From positions 2,095,501 to 2,159,500 of the forward strand of contig JAXDDX010000034.1 in the NCBI GenBank assembly GCA_034670405.1: a DNA stretch of 64,000 bases. The letters run 5' to 3'. The translations under genes were made by a program, and so were the position numbers. Shown here in pieces: positions 9,495 through 22,274 of the stretch; position 1 is the first letter of the stretch; each line of letters starts with the position of its first letter. Source of the stretch: Hoplostethus atlanticus. Lineage: Eukaryota; Chordata; Actinopteri; Trachichthyiformes; Trachichthyidae. Under the pieces are notes generated by a model. The model had not been told where the DNA came from and did no database searches. It was given only the letters and a program-made list of their open reading frames with translations.

Positions 9495-10440
9495 GACCAA
9501 GATTATTAGCACTCTTGCATTCTATGATCTTCTGAAATAATTGGAAATTGAAACAACTTGTGGTCTTCACACGTTCATCTGTTTTATTTTACAGCACATG
9601 ATCAAACAATACAAATACGAAATAAAATATTGAACAAAATATTTTAAATATATATACCCGAGGCAGCAAAGCAGTCCCACAGCATTATGGGACCTCCTTT
9701 TCTGTAAAAGCTTCAGTTCGTCGTCTGTAAACAAAACACTGATCTGCATTGCCAAAGAGCTGTAGTTTGGTTTCATCGGTCAACAGAACGTTTTTCCCAG
9801 AAGGATTTAGGTTTGTCCGGGTGAGTCTTGGCAAAGCTCAATCGGAACTTCTTGTGTTTTTCTTTCAGCAGTGGGGTCTTCCTCCTCCGACCGTAAAGCA
9901 CTTCTTGGTTCAGTGTCCGGCGTGTGGTGTACAGGCTGAAACCATTACCCCCAGACCTCTCCAGGTCAGCCTTGATGTCTTTGGATGTCATGCCAGGTGT
10001 TTGTTCAATGGCTCGCACCAGCCTTTCGACGACATCTGAGATCAATTTTCTTAACAATTTCATGAGCTTCAAACGTCTTAACAACATTGCAAACTTTGTT
10101 TGTTGTTTTTCTGACATCCTCAGACAGCGCTTCTCTCGTCACCATTTTCACAGACGACCAGGGAGACAGAACAGTTTTATCTGTTTCATCACTTTAAAAA
10201 TGGATAATTGGTTCCTTTTTACCATGTGGAGCAAATGAGAATCTATTTCCTCCAACAAAATTGATTTGAATTGTTTGAAAGTGTGTCAATAATCATGCCC
10301 ATGGCCACTTTTACATTTTTTCTATATTTTTTTCTATTGTTCTTGTTCGATCATTTGTTGTAAATCAATAGATGAACTTTATTTCAAATTATTTCAGAAG
10401 ATCATCTGCACAAAATGCAGAGGTGCCAATAATCTTGGCC
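9495..10440 (-). mobile_element. internally deleted Tc1-like DNA transposon
   Basis: Terminal inverted repeats are visible: 9495-9549 opens GACCAAGATTATTAGCAC and the reverse complement of 10387-10440 opens GGCCAAGATTATTGGCAC; both arms share GATCTTCTGAAATAATT. Between them lies a minus-strand Tc1-type transposase remnant. The element is about 950 bp against roughly 1.3-1.6 kb for complete Tc1-like copies, so part of the transposase is missing. The exact outer ends and TA target duplication are not resolved because the outermost bases have diverged. Confidence 0.85.
9640..10117 (-). pseudogene. Tc1-like transposase fragment
   Basis: Reading on the minus strand from about 10117, the product contains GMTSKDIKADLERSGG, TTRRTLNQE and GRRRKTPLLKEKHKK, then KPKSFWEK. 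These are the second helix-turn-helix region and the linker into the catalytic domain of fish Tc1 transposases. After FWEK the frame shifts and continues with TDETKLQLFGNA, which carries the first catalytic Asp (the DE of the DDE/D triad). It then jumps with a deletion to IMLWDCFAASG. The C-terminal third with the remaining acidic residues is absent. It cannot encode an active transposase. Confidence 0.85.
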
Positions 10441-11338
10441 AGGAAGACATATGAGTCTGAAATCACAGGGTTTCCAGCCCTTATCACCCGATTCTGTGTT
10501 AATTTGATGAACTCCCACAAGGGATTCGAGTAGTCCTCAACACCTGCAGCATAATCTGAGACGGGTCATGCACACTATATGATCAATTTACATGTACGCA
10601 ACATTTTCACAGCCTTCTCGTCCCCTCGAGATGTGAGTGTATGTATGTATTTGTCCATTAGTCTGTGTGGCTGTAGCAGAGAGAGTAGATTCATAGGGCT
10701 GGTTGTGGACTAATGGAGCCTGGCAGTTCCCTGCTCTCCTCTCTTAAGGGAATACGCCTCTTCTCCTCCTCTCCTCCTCTCCTCCTCTCTCCTCCTCTCC
10801 TCTGTGAAATCCATCGTTGCAATGTGTTAGGCGTTTTAAAGTCCTTCCACCACGTCCCGACGCAAGGGGAACAATAATGAGACGAAAATTAATAAGAAAG
10901 TGCTAAAGAAAGACACACTAAAGAAAGAGGGGTTAGACGATGGACACCTAGTGAGAAAAACGATTACGGAGCAGCAAAAGACATTTTGATTGCAACTTGC
11001 AGATTGATTGGGCTGAGGAATCTGTTAACAGTGACTGAAGATCCTGCTGTCTCTGCCTCTGTCCCATGAGCCAATCATACAATTAAGATGGGGACTATGA
11101 AAAGAGTTACAAATTACTGTTATTAACACCTTTACTCACGTACTCAGACTAAACAATCGACACAAAATTGTCTGCCTTTTTGCCGCCACACTATTGTTCT
11201 TCATTGTTATTGTGCTGTTTCTGGAATGATAATGCAGTCTACAAATGAATTATTTCTTTACTTCACTCAACCAAGGCAGCTGAGGAAGCTATGGAGAGAC
11301 ACTTTGAAAGAGAATGATGCAAAACCCAGTATTAATAC

Positions 11339-11341
<3 letters not shown>

Positions 11342-11375
<34 letters not shown>
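11342..11375. repeat. (TG)n microsatellite
   Basis: About 17 TG units. Confidence 0.95.
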
Positions 11376-11377
<2 letters not shown>

Positions 11378-11824
11378 TTTGCGCGTGTGCTTTTGCTAGC
11401 ATTCATTTTATCATCACATCCAACCTTTGCAACTCTGAAAATTAATCCTTCACGTTTTTTGATATCACTTCAAATGCAAATGTCATTTTTGACGCTCACT
11501 GACTTTCAGGTTTGGGAAAATAAAAAGAACGGTAAAAGAAGAAAAGAGGTAAATAAAGATGAATGAAATATTGGTCTGACGGTTTGCGTCTCCCACATTG
11601 GCCTTTGCGTCTTTCCAACATGAAAGACTTCCCTTTGACCCATGATAGATCAATGCTTTGAAAGAGATGGCTCATTCATTTCCCATTAAATAGTTCAACA
11701 TTCAGTGAGATAACGCACCTTTTTCTTCAAAGGGCTTTTACTGCAGTGGGGCTTTCACCTTTGACAGACACCTGGTCCGTAATGAGTTAGGACATGAGGA
11801 CAAACAGTGTAACCTTCTCTGCTG

Positions 11825-11965
11825 GCTCCGTCCCCCGGTACAAACAGGAAGCTGTACTCCATTTGCGAGCTGGCGATGACGACCGGATGATAGCTGATAC
11901 TACACTACATCTACGGTGCCCACCATAGCTGATGGAGCGCCCTTGAGCAAGGCATGGTTCCTCGG
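11825..11965 (+). repeat. possible SINE-like fragment
   Basis: Contains GCCCTTGAGCAAGGCATGG, a phrase common in tRNA-derived SINE-type repeats of fish (usually CCTTGAGCAAGGCACTT). Boundaries are approximate and the family is not named. Confidence 0.3.
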
Positions 11966-13844
11966 GTTGAAGAAATGGTGGATGTGTGTGTGTGTAGGAG
12001 GGAGAAAAACAATTTTCAGTCGCCTTGTGTGAACTGACAAAAGTTTAAAGTAATGTTCTCAGCTCTGTTTCACTGATTTTTAAAAACAGTACTTACCTGC
12101 ATGACACTGGGCCATGTGTTTATGTGTCTGTGTGCAATGCATGCACTCGCGTATGTATATGCTAGTGTCTGTGCGTGTGCGTGTGTGTGCGTGTGTGTGA
12201 ATTGTCAAGGGACAGATTTTTCACCCACTGCTCTTGCTGCAGCTCCAAACCCAAATGGTAAACGTCTAAACACCGGTGTCTCTTGCTCCAGTGCATTTGT
12301 CCTTGCTGTGATGGAGGGACTACGGGTATCGGGGATTACACAGAGAACACACCATACAGCCTGTGAGGAGAGAAAACAGAAAAGGGAAGAAAAAAAGCGA
12401 GAGAAAGAAGAGGGTGACATTGATGAAGTGCCCCAGAAGAAGCGCCATGTGCTGCTAATGGATCCAGAGACTAGGGTTCACCTGACACCAATACTTATTT
12501 TTACCAAAATCTTGGATAGTTTGTGCCGATATTCAGTATCTTTAAATTCTGAGTTCTGCAGAAAGGAATAAAAAAAAAGTCTCTCCTTGACCCGTTTAAC
12601 CACAACGACCACAATGAACACCTACCGTAACCTTTCTCCTTCACTTTCAAACCGCTTCGTCCTGCTCTAGCAGAATTACACTTTTTTATTGTCCTTCATC
12701 ACAGAAGGATCATACACAGAATGACATACCCGTTTTCATTACAGGGAGTCAGCTCTTCTCACCCCGGAAAAACACAACAAAAACAAGATTTTATTAGCGT
12801 TTTCATGAGTGTACAGTAAGCTAGTAAGCTGGGAGTGGTGTAATAAAAAAATGATAAAACCTCCTCTGAAACCAACCGTGGTGAAAAGAGTCTTTGGGAG
12901 ATTTCCTGTCTGGATTTTCAACAACCTGACGCAAGGCTTTGTGGGTAAATCCGAATCACGCGTGTCGCTCAGTTTCCATTTTTCCTTTTTTTTTAACATT
13001 AACTGGTGTTCATAGTTTGTGGAAAAACAATTTCTTTCTGGATATCTAACCACGATGCGTAAGAAGATGAAAACATCACAACCGACAAGGAAATATTGGG
13101 GCCCAGATCCAGCTTCAAGACTAAAAAAGAAGAGCACCACCACTGGCACTCGAAGAACATTTTCTAGGCAAATTGAAATGAAAGCGTCTTTCTTAAGGTC
13201 CCGACGTCCCTCGTGAGACATGTACAATGTTAAACGATCCCTCGGCCTCTCCGCCGCAAGAGATGTAAACGCACGATTTTGCTGCACCAAGCAATGTCCG
13301 CGGAGGGGAAATGATGCTCGGAAAGGTTAGCTAGCCGCGCCAAAAAAAAAAAAAAATGCCGCGCGGCCTCCCACGCCAGGGTCGGGCCCCCTTATCCTCT
13401 CACATACACTTAACCTACCGCGGGCCAGCAGGCCTCGCAGACAAGCGGGAGCCGAGTCAACATGTGAAATGGAAATCGAATTCGAGAGTTTTTTTTTTTT
13501 TTTTTTACCCGTGAGCTCTTTCCACAGCTCTTCCCTCTGACACCGTGATGAATGGCTGTGGGGCTGCTAGATGTGTCTGTGTGTGTGTGTGTGTCTGTAG
13601 CGAGGTTCAAGGCTAGGTTGTCACCCCACCGCCGAGACCATTAGGTTGGGCTGTGGGTAATTAAACCTGCTTTTGAGGAGCGGCAACATTTATTATTTAT
13701 TTACTTGTTTGTCTCGGGTGATACATGAGAAGAGAGAAAATAAGAGGAAGGCGTGGGGGGTTTCTGCCGAGCGCGGCATATTTGGGGGCTGTGCTCCCAC
13801 GTCAATGGAATAAAGGGATGAGGAGAGCCGAGGTCTTTCATGCA

Positions 13845-13848
<4 letters not shown>

Positions 13849-13889
<41 letters not shown>
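13849..13889. repeat. (TG)n microsatellite
   Basis: About 20 TG units. The long Thr-His and Cys-Val frames on both strands here are translations of this repeat. Confidence 0.95.
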
Positions 13890-13891
<2 letters not shown>

Positions 13892-16800
13892 TGCTTGCAT
13901 ACATGCCTACAGTATACAATACGCGTTTGCATAGGTTCCTGTAGGTTCCACAGTAACAACAATATGCCGCTGACATTTTTTTTTCTGTGTCCGAATCGAT
14001 CAATGAGCGCCATTCTCCAATCAGAATCCTTGTCAGAGCCGAGCCCCCTGAGCAAAGGTCACGGTGCTATGTAACCGTTATCTTTTTCCTATTCGCTTGT
14101 TTTATTGACGTTTCAGAGATTGCGTACTCCAAACAGCCAAGTGTACCTATTACACTATCAAAACTGAATCTGATCACGGCTCAATTCTTTGAGCGTATCC
14201 GAAAGATTAGACAGTTCGGGGCTTGGAAAAAAAAAAAAAACACCGATTCATTATCCGGAACCTGCACATGACACGACGTGGTTACGCAGCCACGCCTCAT
14301 CCGGTTGGGGGTTCATAAGGGAGACGGCTGCACATTTCAGGTACGCGGTGAAGCGTTCCTCGGTGGCTTGGCTGCAGTGTACGTTTAACTGCGCAGAGCT
14401 CCCATGGTAAACCATTACTGCGTGGTGCGGCGTGAGGCGGTAGACACAGCTGCCACCCTGGGGAGAGTTGTGACCAATTAAAAGACGGCTTGAATGGGAG
14501 TTGTTCTGGGGCGGCGGGGGGGGGGGGTGGGGGGGCGGAGCACATGCGTTGTGACAGGTAGACAAGGGCGCCATGGCGGGCTTCTGTGAGTGTGTGTGTG
14601 TGTGTGTGTGTGCGGGAATGAGAGAGAGGCCATTGTGTCGGGAGTGATCCTTGGGTGCATCTCTGTGCCAGCTGTTCAGAGAAAAGGAGCGTGGTTTGGG
14701 GGGCGAGAGGTGGAAAAAACATGAAATGGGACATCAAGTCGGAGCTCCTGTCACTGTTATTTATATATAGCTAGCTGTGTGCGTTTTCAGGGCTGGTGTA
14801 CCTGTCACTCGCTGCCTGACAGTGAGTAATGAGCTCCACTCACCTCTGCATTTAATTTACTGGACAAGCACCCCTTTTTTACTCCCATATGGCGTTTCTT
14901 AATACTCGTACATTGGTAATACGCCATTTCAAGCTATTTGTTCCGCTCAGGCTTAAATGCCCATGGGGTCAAATTAGTTTGTTTTTTTCTTTTGAACTGT
15001 TGCTAGGCGGCTTACGAGCTTTTTTAATATATTTTTTTAAAGTCGAAAGAGCTTCCAACAACATCATTTAAAAAGCGCCCGAATTCAAATACATCACAGC
15101 CTCATTAGTTGACACAAAACCCCCTTCAAAGTGCCGTGGAATCCCAGCATGCATCTGGTTGCGTTTCAATCAAGAGAGGGACTAAAACAGCGCCAATATG
15201 TCCCCCTGGAGGCTGAAATCCATCATCTGTTTTCCCCATGTATCAAACCCATCCCCCTTGTGTCAAGCTGCAACCATTCGGGTTTGATTTTTCTCACCCA
15301 GATGGCTGGTATTGGTGAGTTGCTGGGATATCAATGGATATCAATATAGATGGATGGTCAGCAACGTTGAGCACATATTGGACTGTTTGCGAGGTGATTA
15401 ACGGGCTAAGGGGGGGCCTTGTGTTGGAGGGCCAGATGGTTCTGCTGACATCTTTTACAATTATCTCCCAATAATCATATTAACCTCCCTTGTCGCGCAT
15501 CAGTATCGAAAACAGCTTTTCTGTTTTAGGTTCCTAATATCTTATTGATCTACCAAAGCGGCCTGCGCAAAAAACCCATTATTGATTTGGAAAGACGACC
15601 AGGTAGACATTTGGTTCCTGTTTGGACACCAGGACTGTCATGACGTAACGGTGGCGTGACACTATTCTCACGTTGGAGGGCCCTATCCACCAAGTGGCTC
15701 TGTGGCCAGGAGACGTCATCATCCTTCATCAGAGTGGTACACAGGCTATATCGCCTTCAGCTGGATTGACGCTGGACTGGGGCGGGGGCATCCGCACGTG
15801 AATGGTTGTGGCACATTTTGCCCTTAGTTAGAGGTATACTCAGAAATACAACGTCATACCAGGCAAAAAAACAATGTGTAAAATAAGAAAGGCACCTGCA
15901 AGCCCCTATAGTGTAAAAAATTGCAAATCAATCACAAACTGCAGTAGTTATTGTTAAGTCACAAAGTGGAGCCGCAACACAGAAGCATCCCACACCCCCC
16001 GCCCCTACATTTAGAAGCGGTAGATTCATCCTGTTCCCACCCAAATCATTACAATTATTATTTCAGGTCACTGGCGAGAAATCTTCTCCTCACACAGGAA
16101 GTGATGAATTGCAACTTCAGAGCAAAATACCAAACTTTCTCCTGAGCAGCAGTGAGCGAGCTCTCCCTCCAGAGAAAGCCGGAGTTTGCAGTTTACACAC
16201 GATTTCTGGGTGTTGAAGTCCTCAAAATCCATTCCGTTACCTCTCATTTCCCGCCATCTACCTCCTACACTATTGGTGCAAGGGTTAGCACAGTTAATCT
16301 GTCTCTCATGCACACGTGCACAACACGTATATGTAGACCCACTTTACATTATTAGAGGTGAGAGTCGGCGGCGTTTCATTTCCACGGCGAACGCGCCGGA
16401 GCGCATTAGGCAGGCAGCAGCCGTCCTGCCGGCCCAGAACCTCACTCACTGTGACAGTCTCTGCGGCGGATGTCATCATCACCCAATCTCCAGGATATGT
16501 CACCCCTTCACACACAAAGATGCCACAGTGGATCCGGCTGAGGAAAGTCAAGTATTAATATTTCAGCGATTTCTTTTTTTCACGGTATGAACTCTCTCTT
16601 AACCCCCCCTCCCATGCCTCCCTCTCTCTCTCTCTCTCTCTCTCTGGAGAATATATGGGCGTGAGAAGTGGTTTCTTATCGTCCTCCTTGCCTTCTCTCC
16701 TCCCTCTCATCTTTCTAGCAACATGACCTTCCCTCTCCATTACGGTGACATTTATTATGTGTTATTATTTCTGTTGGCCATGAGCTGCAACATTGATTAG

Positions 16801-17391
16801 TGGTGATTGATTTGATTGGTCTTCATCTCACAGCCCATACTGTAAGTCTATGCACAAATGTTGATGCCAAAGAAGACAATATAAGAAAAAAAAAACAATA
16901 TATAAACAGAAAGCTTTTGTCCTGTCCTTTCCCAAGAGTTTTGAAAACAGATGTTTACCCAGATAAAGAAAAAAAAAAAAGGTGTTAGAAAGATTTCCCA
17001 AAGCCCTTAAGCCTGCGAGCTACTGTAATTTACTGATACTGTCTGCCTTTTTATGTGATTCTGACAGATGGGAGGAGCAACTTTTGTGGAACTTTATTTT
17101 CTGTGCGACTCATAGTTATTTTTTGTTGCCCGCTTGGGTAATAAAAAAAAAAAGACATTACACTTACACGCTAAATCCCTGGAGTGTGTTTTGCATCAAA
17201 TTAAAACTCGCTGAACGCTGAACGAAAGTGCCTGGACGCGATTTTCAAAAGCACTTTTTCTCAATATGAACTTTAATTCCTTTGTGGAGAGGGGAGAGAG
17301 GGGAGAGAGAGAGAGAGGGAGGGAGGGAGAGGGTGATCACGAGGGAGCAACTGAGAGATTTTATGTATGTGTGTATGCGCAGGTGCATGCA

Positions 17392-17392
<1 letters not shown>

Positions 17393-17424
<32 letters not shown>
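17393..17424. repeat. (TG)n microsatellite
   Basis: About 16 TG units, preceded at 17286-17330 by a GA-rich tract. Confidence 0.93.
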
Positions 17425-17427
<3 letters not shown>

Positions 17428-17973
17428 AGGCTCTACCCAATTTTCCTTTGCATCTTTAACTTTGGGACTGTCATAGTCTCGTGAAGTTTTGAAGATAGGG
17501 CGAACATTGTTAAGTATGCCAATATTCTGCTGAGGAGGTATTAAATTACCTCCCCAGAAGCACATCTGATATCTCATCTCCAGCTGCAGGAGGAGGAGGG
17601 ACTGTCCCATGTAGTCTCCGTACAGCGATGCCAAATCCAATAACTTACAGAGATATAGTCGCCGTTAAATCACGTTATTTGCGCTGTAAAACATATTTGC
17701 AGGACTTCCGTTTGATGAAACCTGTCAATACTGGACATAAAGTCAACATTGCAGATATCATTTCAACAATTTCAGCAGTATCTCGTTGCTCTCAACCTGC
17801 CTCATCTACTTCTGTTTCAGTTATTTACTACATTTCCCAGAATGACTTTCATCAACCACCAACCAACTTGGTGTCTCTTCCCTCCTATTCAACGGACGTC
17901 TACGTGTGTGACTGTTGAACGTCAGTTAGTTAGTTAGTAAGCGAGTCTAGAAAGAAGCCCTTGCTCTTTGATT

Positions 17974-17975
<2 letters not shown>

Positions 17976-18013
<38 letters not shown>

Positions 18014-18035
18014 ATGTGTGTGTGTGTGTGTGTGT
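17976..18035. repeat. compound (GA)n-(TG)n microsatellite
   Basis: GA units to 18009, then a short spacer and TG units to 18035. Confidence 0.93.
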
Positions 18036-18224
18036 AGATGGTCTCGTCAGACCTGAGGAAAGGTAATCTCTACAGTCTATCTCTCTCCATGTCACACTTT
18101 TTGTCCTATCTGTCGTTTTTCATGCTTCCTCCGTCCCTTTCTCCCCCCGTGTTCCTTGGTGATCGGCGAAATGGCCTTTTGCCGCATTCATACCTGAGAG
18201 TACAAACGTTCCCTCCAGTACTGG

Positions 18225-18246
18225 TGGGGGGGGGGGGGCGAGAGAG

Positions 18247-18281
<35 letters not shown>
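18225..18281. repeat. G14 followed by (GA)n
   Basis: A G tract at about 18225-18238 followed by a GA array with one interruption. Confidence 0.93.
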
Positions 18282-18282
<1 letters not shown>

Positions 18283-20654
18283 AGTGAGGCTTGAACCATG
18301 TTTCCAGCTATATAAGCTCCAGCTGTCTGTTCCCAACTGTACTTTGGCATGTGCTCACATCCCCTGAGGTATACTGTACGGGTTGTATTTGATGCCTATT
18401 TCACACAAAAGCGATTGCCAGTCACTGCCTACGTTTTTCACTCAGGTCAGGGAAGGCAGAAATGAAATGAATGCTGTGTTCTTTTCACAATCTTTTCTCT
18501 TCTGTGGCACCTCAGCGAGAGATGAGGCCAAAAAAGAAGACAGGATAATAGCTTGATCAGCGTAATTATCCCCCTTTTCTGACTTTCACGCTCAGTTCCA
18601 TCGCCATTGTGCTTAGGTTGTCGGGTAAACTTTGAAAAATCCTTGTTAAAGTCCCAGCACCGGGTTGATTACTCTATTCAAGCTGTCAACTCATTCTCAC
18701 TCTCATCTTTTCTCGGCCCTCGGCTTTCGAGCAGCGCTATCGATCCCGCGCCTTTTTTGTCCCGCCTGCGCGAAACTTCGCTATTAGGGAAGTCATTTTT
18801 TATTTTTTTTTCCTGGCTCCTGTTTTGATGGCCGTGCTAAAAACAAGTCACAGCTAACAGTCCGGCTGACCGGCTGAATGATTACCGGTGAATGCGTCGC
18901 ATACAAACCATCCCGCCCTAGCGCTAATCAATAGCATCCAACGCTGTCAGGGACGTATGGAAGAAGGAGACAAAAGCGTCTAATCTGCCGAACGTGGAGG
19001 ATGTTATTGATTTCCAAAACAAATGAAAAAGAAAGAAGAAGAGGAAAAAAGGGGAGAAAATGTCAGTAGAGGTGCATTGAGGGTTGATAGGTGACGCTTT
19101 GTCCCTTTGCCCTTCGCTGCCGTTTGCTCGTGTTTTGATTTGGCTGTGGACCACTGCTCTGCTATTTCTTGTCCCTGTCATCACCACACCAAATCGTCAA
19201 ATCTGAACAGTGACTCCTTCCTCTCTCTCTATCTCTCTCTCTCTCTCACTCACTCCCCCCTCCTCCTCTCTCTCTCCAGGTGAATTTTCATGATATGGTA
19301 AGGGAGAGGGAGTTTGATGAATGGCCGTGTGCCTCTCTGATGACCGAGGGAAGCTTCTGCACGCCTACTCTGTCTCTATCCTATTCAAAACAGAGCAGGT
19401 AGCTGACATGTCGGGACTTATCCCCTCCCAGGGAATACAGCTGAAGTGCCCTCTCCCCAGCGTGAACAAAATCAGCAGTAGAAAAGGCAGAAAGGAAAGC
19501 CTAATTTGTCTAAGTAGGCTGGCTTTACTTTGTGTTCTCATGAACAGAGCTGATATACTCAGCTTTAGATGATTACTGAACCGATGTGTCTTTTTTTTAA
19601 CATGCAGCAACAACGTGGAAATCCTGAAATATATCCTGAAGAGTGCGATATCATTTGTGTTTTTTACTTCAGTCAGCAGAAACCTTTCAAGTGTTTTGAG
19701 TGGAGCTCACCCCAGCCCCTTCTTTGTAAGAGCCGGGGCTCTGTGTGTCCACCGGTTTGTTTGTTAGTTTGTTTGTTCGTCGGTGCATGTCGCCTTTTGC
19801 AACGTGCAAGTGCTAGGTGAAGGTGCAGTACGTGCTCTTTAGGCCTCCAGAGTGCTGCATAAGGGAAAGCCAGTGTGGCTTGTACACCAGGCAGTACGGC
19901 AGAAGTCACACAAGCTTGAGCAGCTCTAGGTCGGTGTGCGGTGCGTTCACAGGCCAGGACGTAGCTCGGCTATTTACCAACTAAGTCAAGCATGAGTTAC
20001 ATACTTTGTCCAGTGTGAAATGGTGTTAACAGGTGGCGCTTTTAAAGTCAACGTAGTTTCACTCACTCCAAACGTGCACAACCCCCCCCCCCCCCACACA
20101 CACACACACCCGAGCACCTATAAAGCATGAGCGCACTTGTTCACTTCAAGATGAGCAATGAAAACAGCACCACAACAGCTTGGTAATGTGTAGCACTTTA
20201 GAAGAGACAATACGACAAGACAATAATGAAATGACTGCAATCCAACTGGTGAATAACCAGAGTTTACAAATCCTAAGCATCAGTAAAGAAAACTAATTCT
20301 ATGATGTTACAACCCAACGTAAGAGGGACAACCGACACAATTGAAGTGTGAGGGGAAGCAACAGATTGCTGCCTCCAGTCGGGTCAGGGGGGGAGCGAGA
20401 GGCCAGAAGGGAAGACCTCCTGTACAAGCCTAGGCCAAATCCACATGGGTGCCTTCAATCGGCCTGTCACTCCAAAACAGTACCTGAATTACAGGCACAC
20501 GCACACAGTGGACAAGAGAGAGTGAACGCAAGGTGTAACTGGTCATGATAGTCTGATGTTCCAAGTACACATTTTATTTCTCTTCGCCATTTGTGACATT
20601 TTTTTTCATCATTCAGTGGCATCAACTTCCTTCCATACACAAACATCAACCCTG

Positions 20655-20872
20655 TTAAGGTGCTGCTCGCTGCTTCCCAGGCCGGTGTAGAGGGCGACTA
20701 GCCTTCAACTGGAGGGCCCCCGGTGTCAGGCAGGTATCCTTGAGCAAGAATCCCTACCAGCTCCAGGGATGTTGTTCTGCAGCCGACCCCAAGCTCTGAC
20801 CTCCCTGTGGAAGCGGGCAAGAGAAAATAATATTTTCCTGCGGGGATCAATAAAATCTATTATTATGAAGTG
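20655..20872 (+). mobile_element. SINE/retroposon-like fragment
   Basis: Contains TATCCTTGAGCAAGAATCCC and ends in TTTTCCTGCGGGGATCAATAAA followed by a short TATTATTA tail. Both phrases recur in dispersed fish retroposons, where the GGGATCAATAAA segment is the 3' end. Boundaries are approximate. Confidence 0.5.
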
Positions 20873-20894
20873 AGGTAGTTTAAGAGGATGTATC

Positions 20895-21070
20895 CTGCCC
20901 TGGAGGTTTTAGCTCCAGCCTTACTCAGGCACACCTGAACCAATTAGAGTATCATGAAAACCTGAAGCCTCTAATTGGTTCAGGTGTGCCTGAGTAAGGC
21001 TGGAGCTAAAACCTCCAGTACAAGGGGATCCTTGAGGACTGGATTATGAACCACTGCTACAGAGGGCAGG
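20895..21070. mobile_element. hairpin miniature DNA element (hAT-like), 49-bp perfect arms
   Basis: The left arm at 20900-20948 and the right arm at 20970-21018 are exact reverse complements over 49 bases, separated by a 21-base loop. Outside the right arm lies GGACTGGATTATGAACCACTG, the reverse complement of the CAGTGGTTC... terminus of a common non-autonomous fish hAT-like family. The left counterpart of that terminus is mostly missing, so the copy appears truncated at the left. No coding capacity. Confidence 0.8.
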
Positions 21071-21378
21071 TAGGTATACTGTTTCAATGATATCCTATTT
21101 CAGTGGTGATTAAGCTGAAATAAGAGGTTGGTGTACATGTTGTACTTGTTGTACTTGTTGTACACTCTCCACTACTGCTGAATCTACTGCATATACACAT
21201 CACACACAATACAGGGGAACCCTCTCACCTCTTGTGCTGGCTCCCAGTCTAACCTCTGACCTTCACCCTATTCTCACCTCTTCCCTCTCTAATCCACATT
21301 CCACACACTTGGCTAGGTTGTTACAGATGCAGAGCATGGTCCCCCCCTGACTGGTCCTGTCTAACTAACACCTATGCG

Positions 21379-21381
<3 letters not shown>

Positions 21382-21418
<37 letters not shown>
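21382..21418. repeat. (CA)n microsatellite
   Basis: About 18 CA units. Confidence 0.95.
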
Positions 21419-21997
21419 ACTGAAAAGACGCACACTGCACCGCCAAAACTTTTCTAAAAAAATATATTTGACCCATTACTGTAAGCTGACCTCATAGTTG
21501 CAGTGTTTTTAATTGGTTTTGGCAAAAGAATACAGTTTTTTTTTAGTTTTTTTTAAGTAGTTTTAATAACCTCAATTTCTGGAAACTGTTACTGAAACAA
21601 GCAGGAAACAGTTGGCCAAGGTTATAGTTGTTAGAGAGTCGATTTTTTTCATGGTAGCTTGAGACTATAATTTTCTCATCTGAAGGCACCAAGGTCCTGT
21701 TTTACATAATGGATTTCCATCTCATTTGAAATAATCACACAACAGGAAGAGATGCAAACACATTACTCCTCAGCAAGTGACCAAGTTGGTCACTATGGCA
21801 ACCTCCAAGCCCTGCGGTGAGTGCTTATAGTAATGGCCTCACATTATAGGTAACCCACAATCTATTCATTATGAATCAGTATCAAAGTGTATCAATCCAA
21901 TATAAGAAATCCAGCATTTAAAAAGATGACACCTATTTTGACCCAAAAATATGAGTGGGATAATTTTATTGAAAATTTACAGGATTTTATCTTGTTG

Positions 21998-22274
21998 GTA
22001 CTGTGGCAGACAGGGGCATCTGCCATCAAGAAACTGTGGGGGAATGTACTACGGGGGGGGGGGAAGAGATGAGCAGAGAACAACCAGAGATGACCGAGAG
22101 AGCCCTCTCAGAATATTACATGTAAAAGAGTTTAAGTTACAGTTTGTACGACGACAGTAAAAGTCTAGTGTTTGTTTGAACCCCTGACTCAGGTCTGGTC
22201 TTTGTCATGAACATGTCCTCAGATTGGGTCTATGAATCCCGGCTTTTCGCTTTTCCCCCAGGGTGCCACAGTAC
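21998..22274. mobile_element. solo LTR with GTAC target site duplication
   Basis: The segment 22002-22270 (269 bp) begins TGTGGCA and ends TGCCACA, a 7-bp terminal inverted repeat with the TG...CA ends of retroviral-type LTRs. It is flanked on both sides by GTAC (21998-22001 and 22271-22274), a 4-bp duplication as expected from an LTR-retrotransposon integrase. No internal coding sequence or second LTR lies nearby, so it is best read as a solo LTR left by recombination. An alternative is an LTR-like miniature element. It contains a G-run at about 22051-22060. Confidence 0.75.

Larger units (their letters stand above)
10441..20654. other. long non-coding region, no gene recognised
   Basis: Ten kilobases without a supportable exon. 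It holds several TG, GA and CT microsatellites (listed separately), A/T homopolymers near 13340 and 13490, a G-rich tract near 14512-14536, and a (CCTCT)-type tract near 10760-10800. Open frames here are short, lack domain-like character and mostly read through dinucleotide repeats. Parts such as 14.8-15.8 kb look like complex single-copy sequence and could hold regulatory elements, but nothing in the sequence alone proves that. Confidence 0.5.

Noticed and set aside
12101..12571. 156-residue + strand frame
   Set aside because: Opens in a TG-rich tract (Cys-Ala-Val runs), continues with a Lys/Glu-rich low-complexity segment, and has no recognisable domain or splice context.
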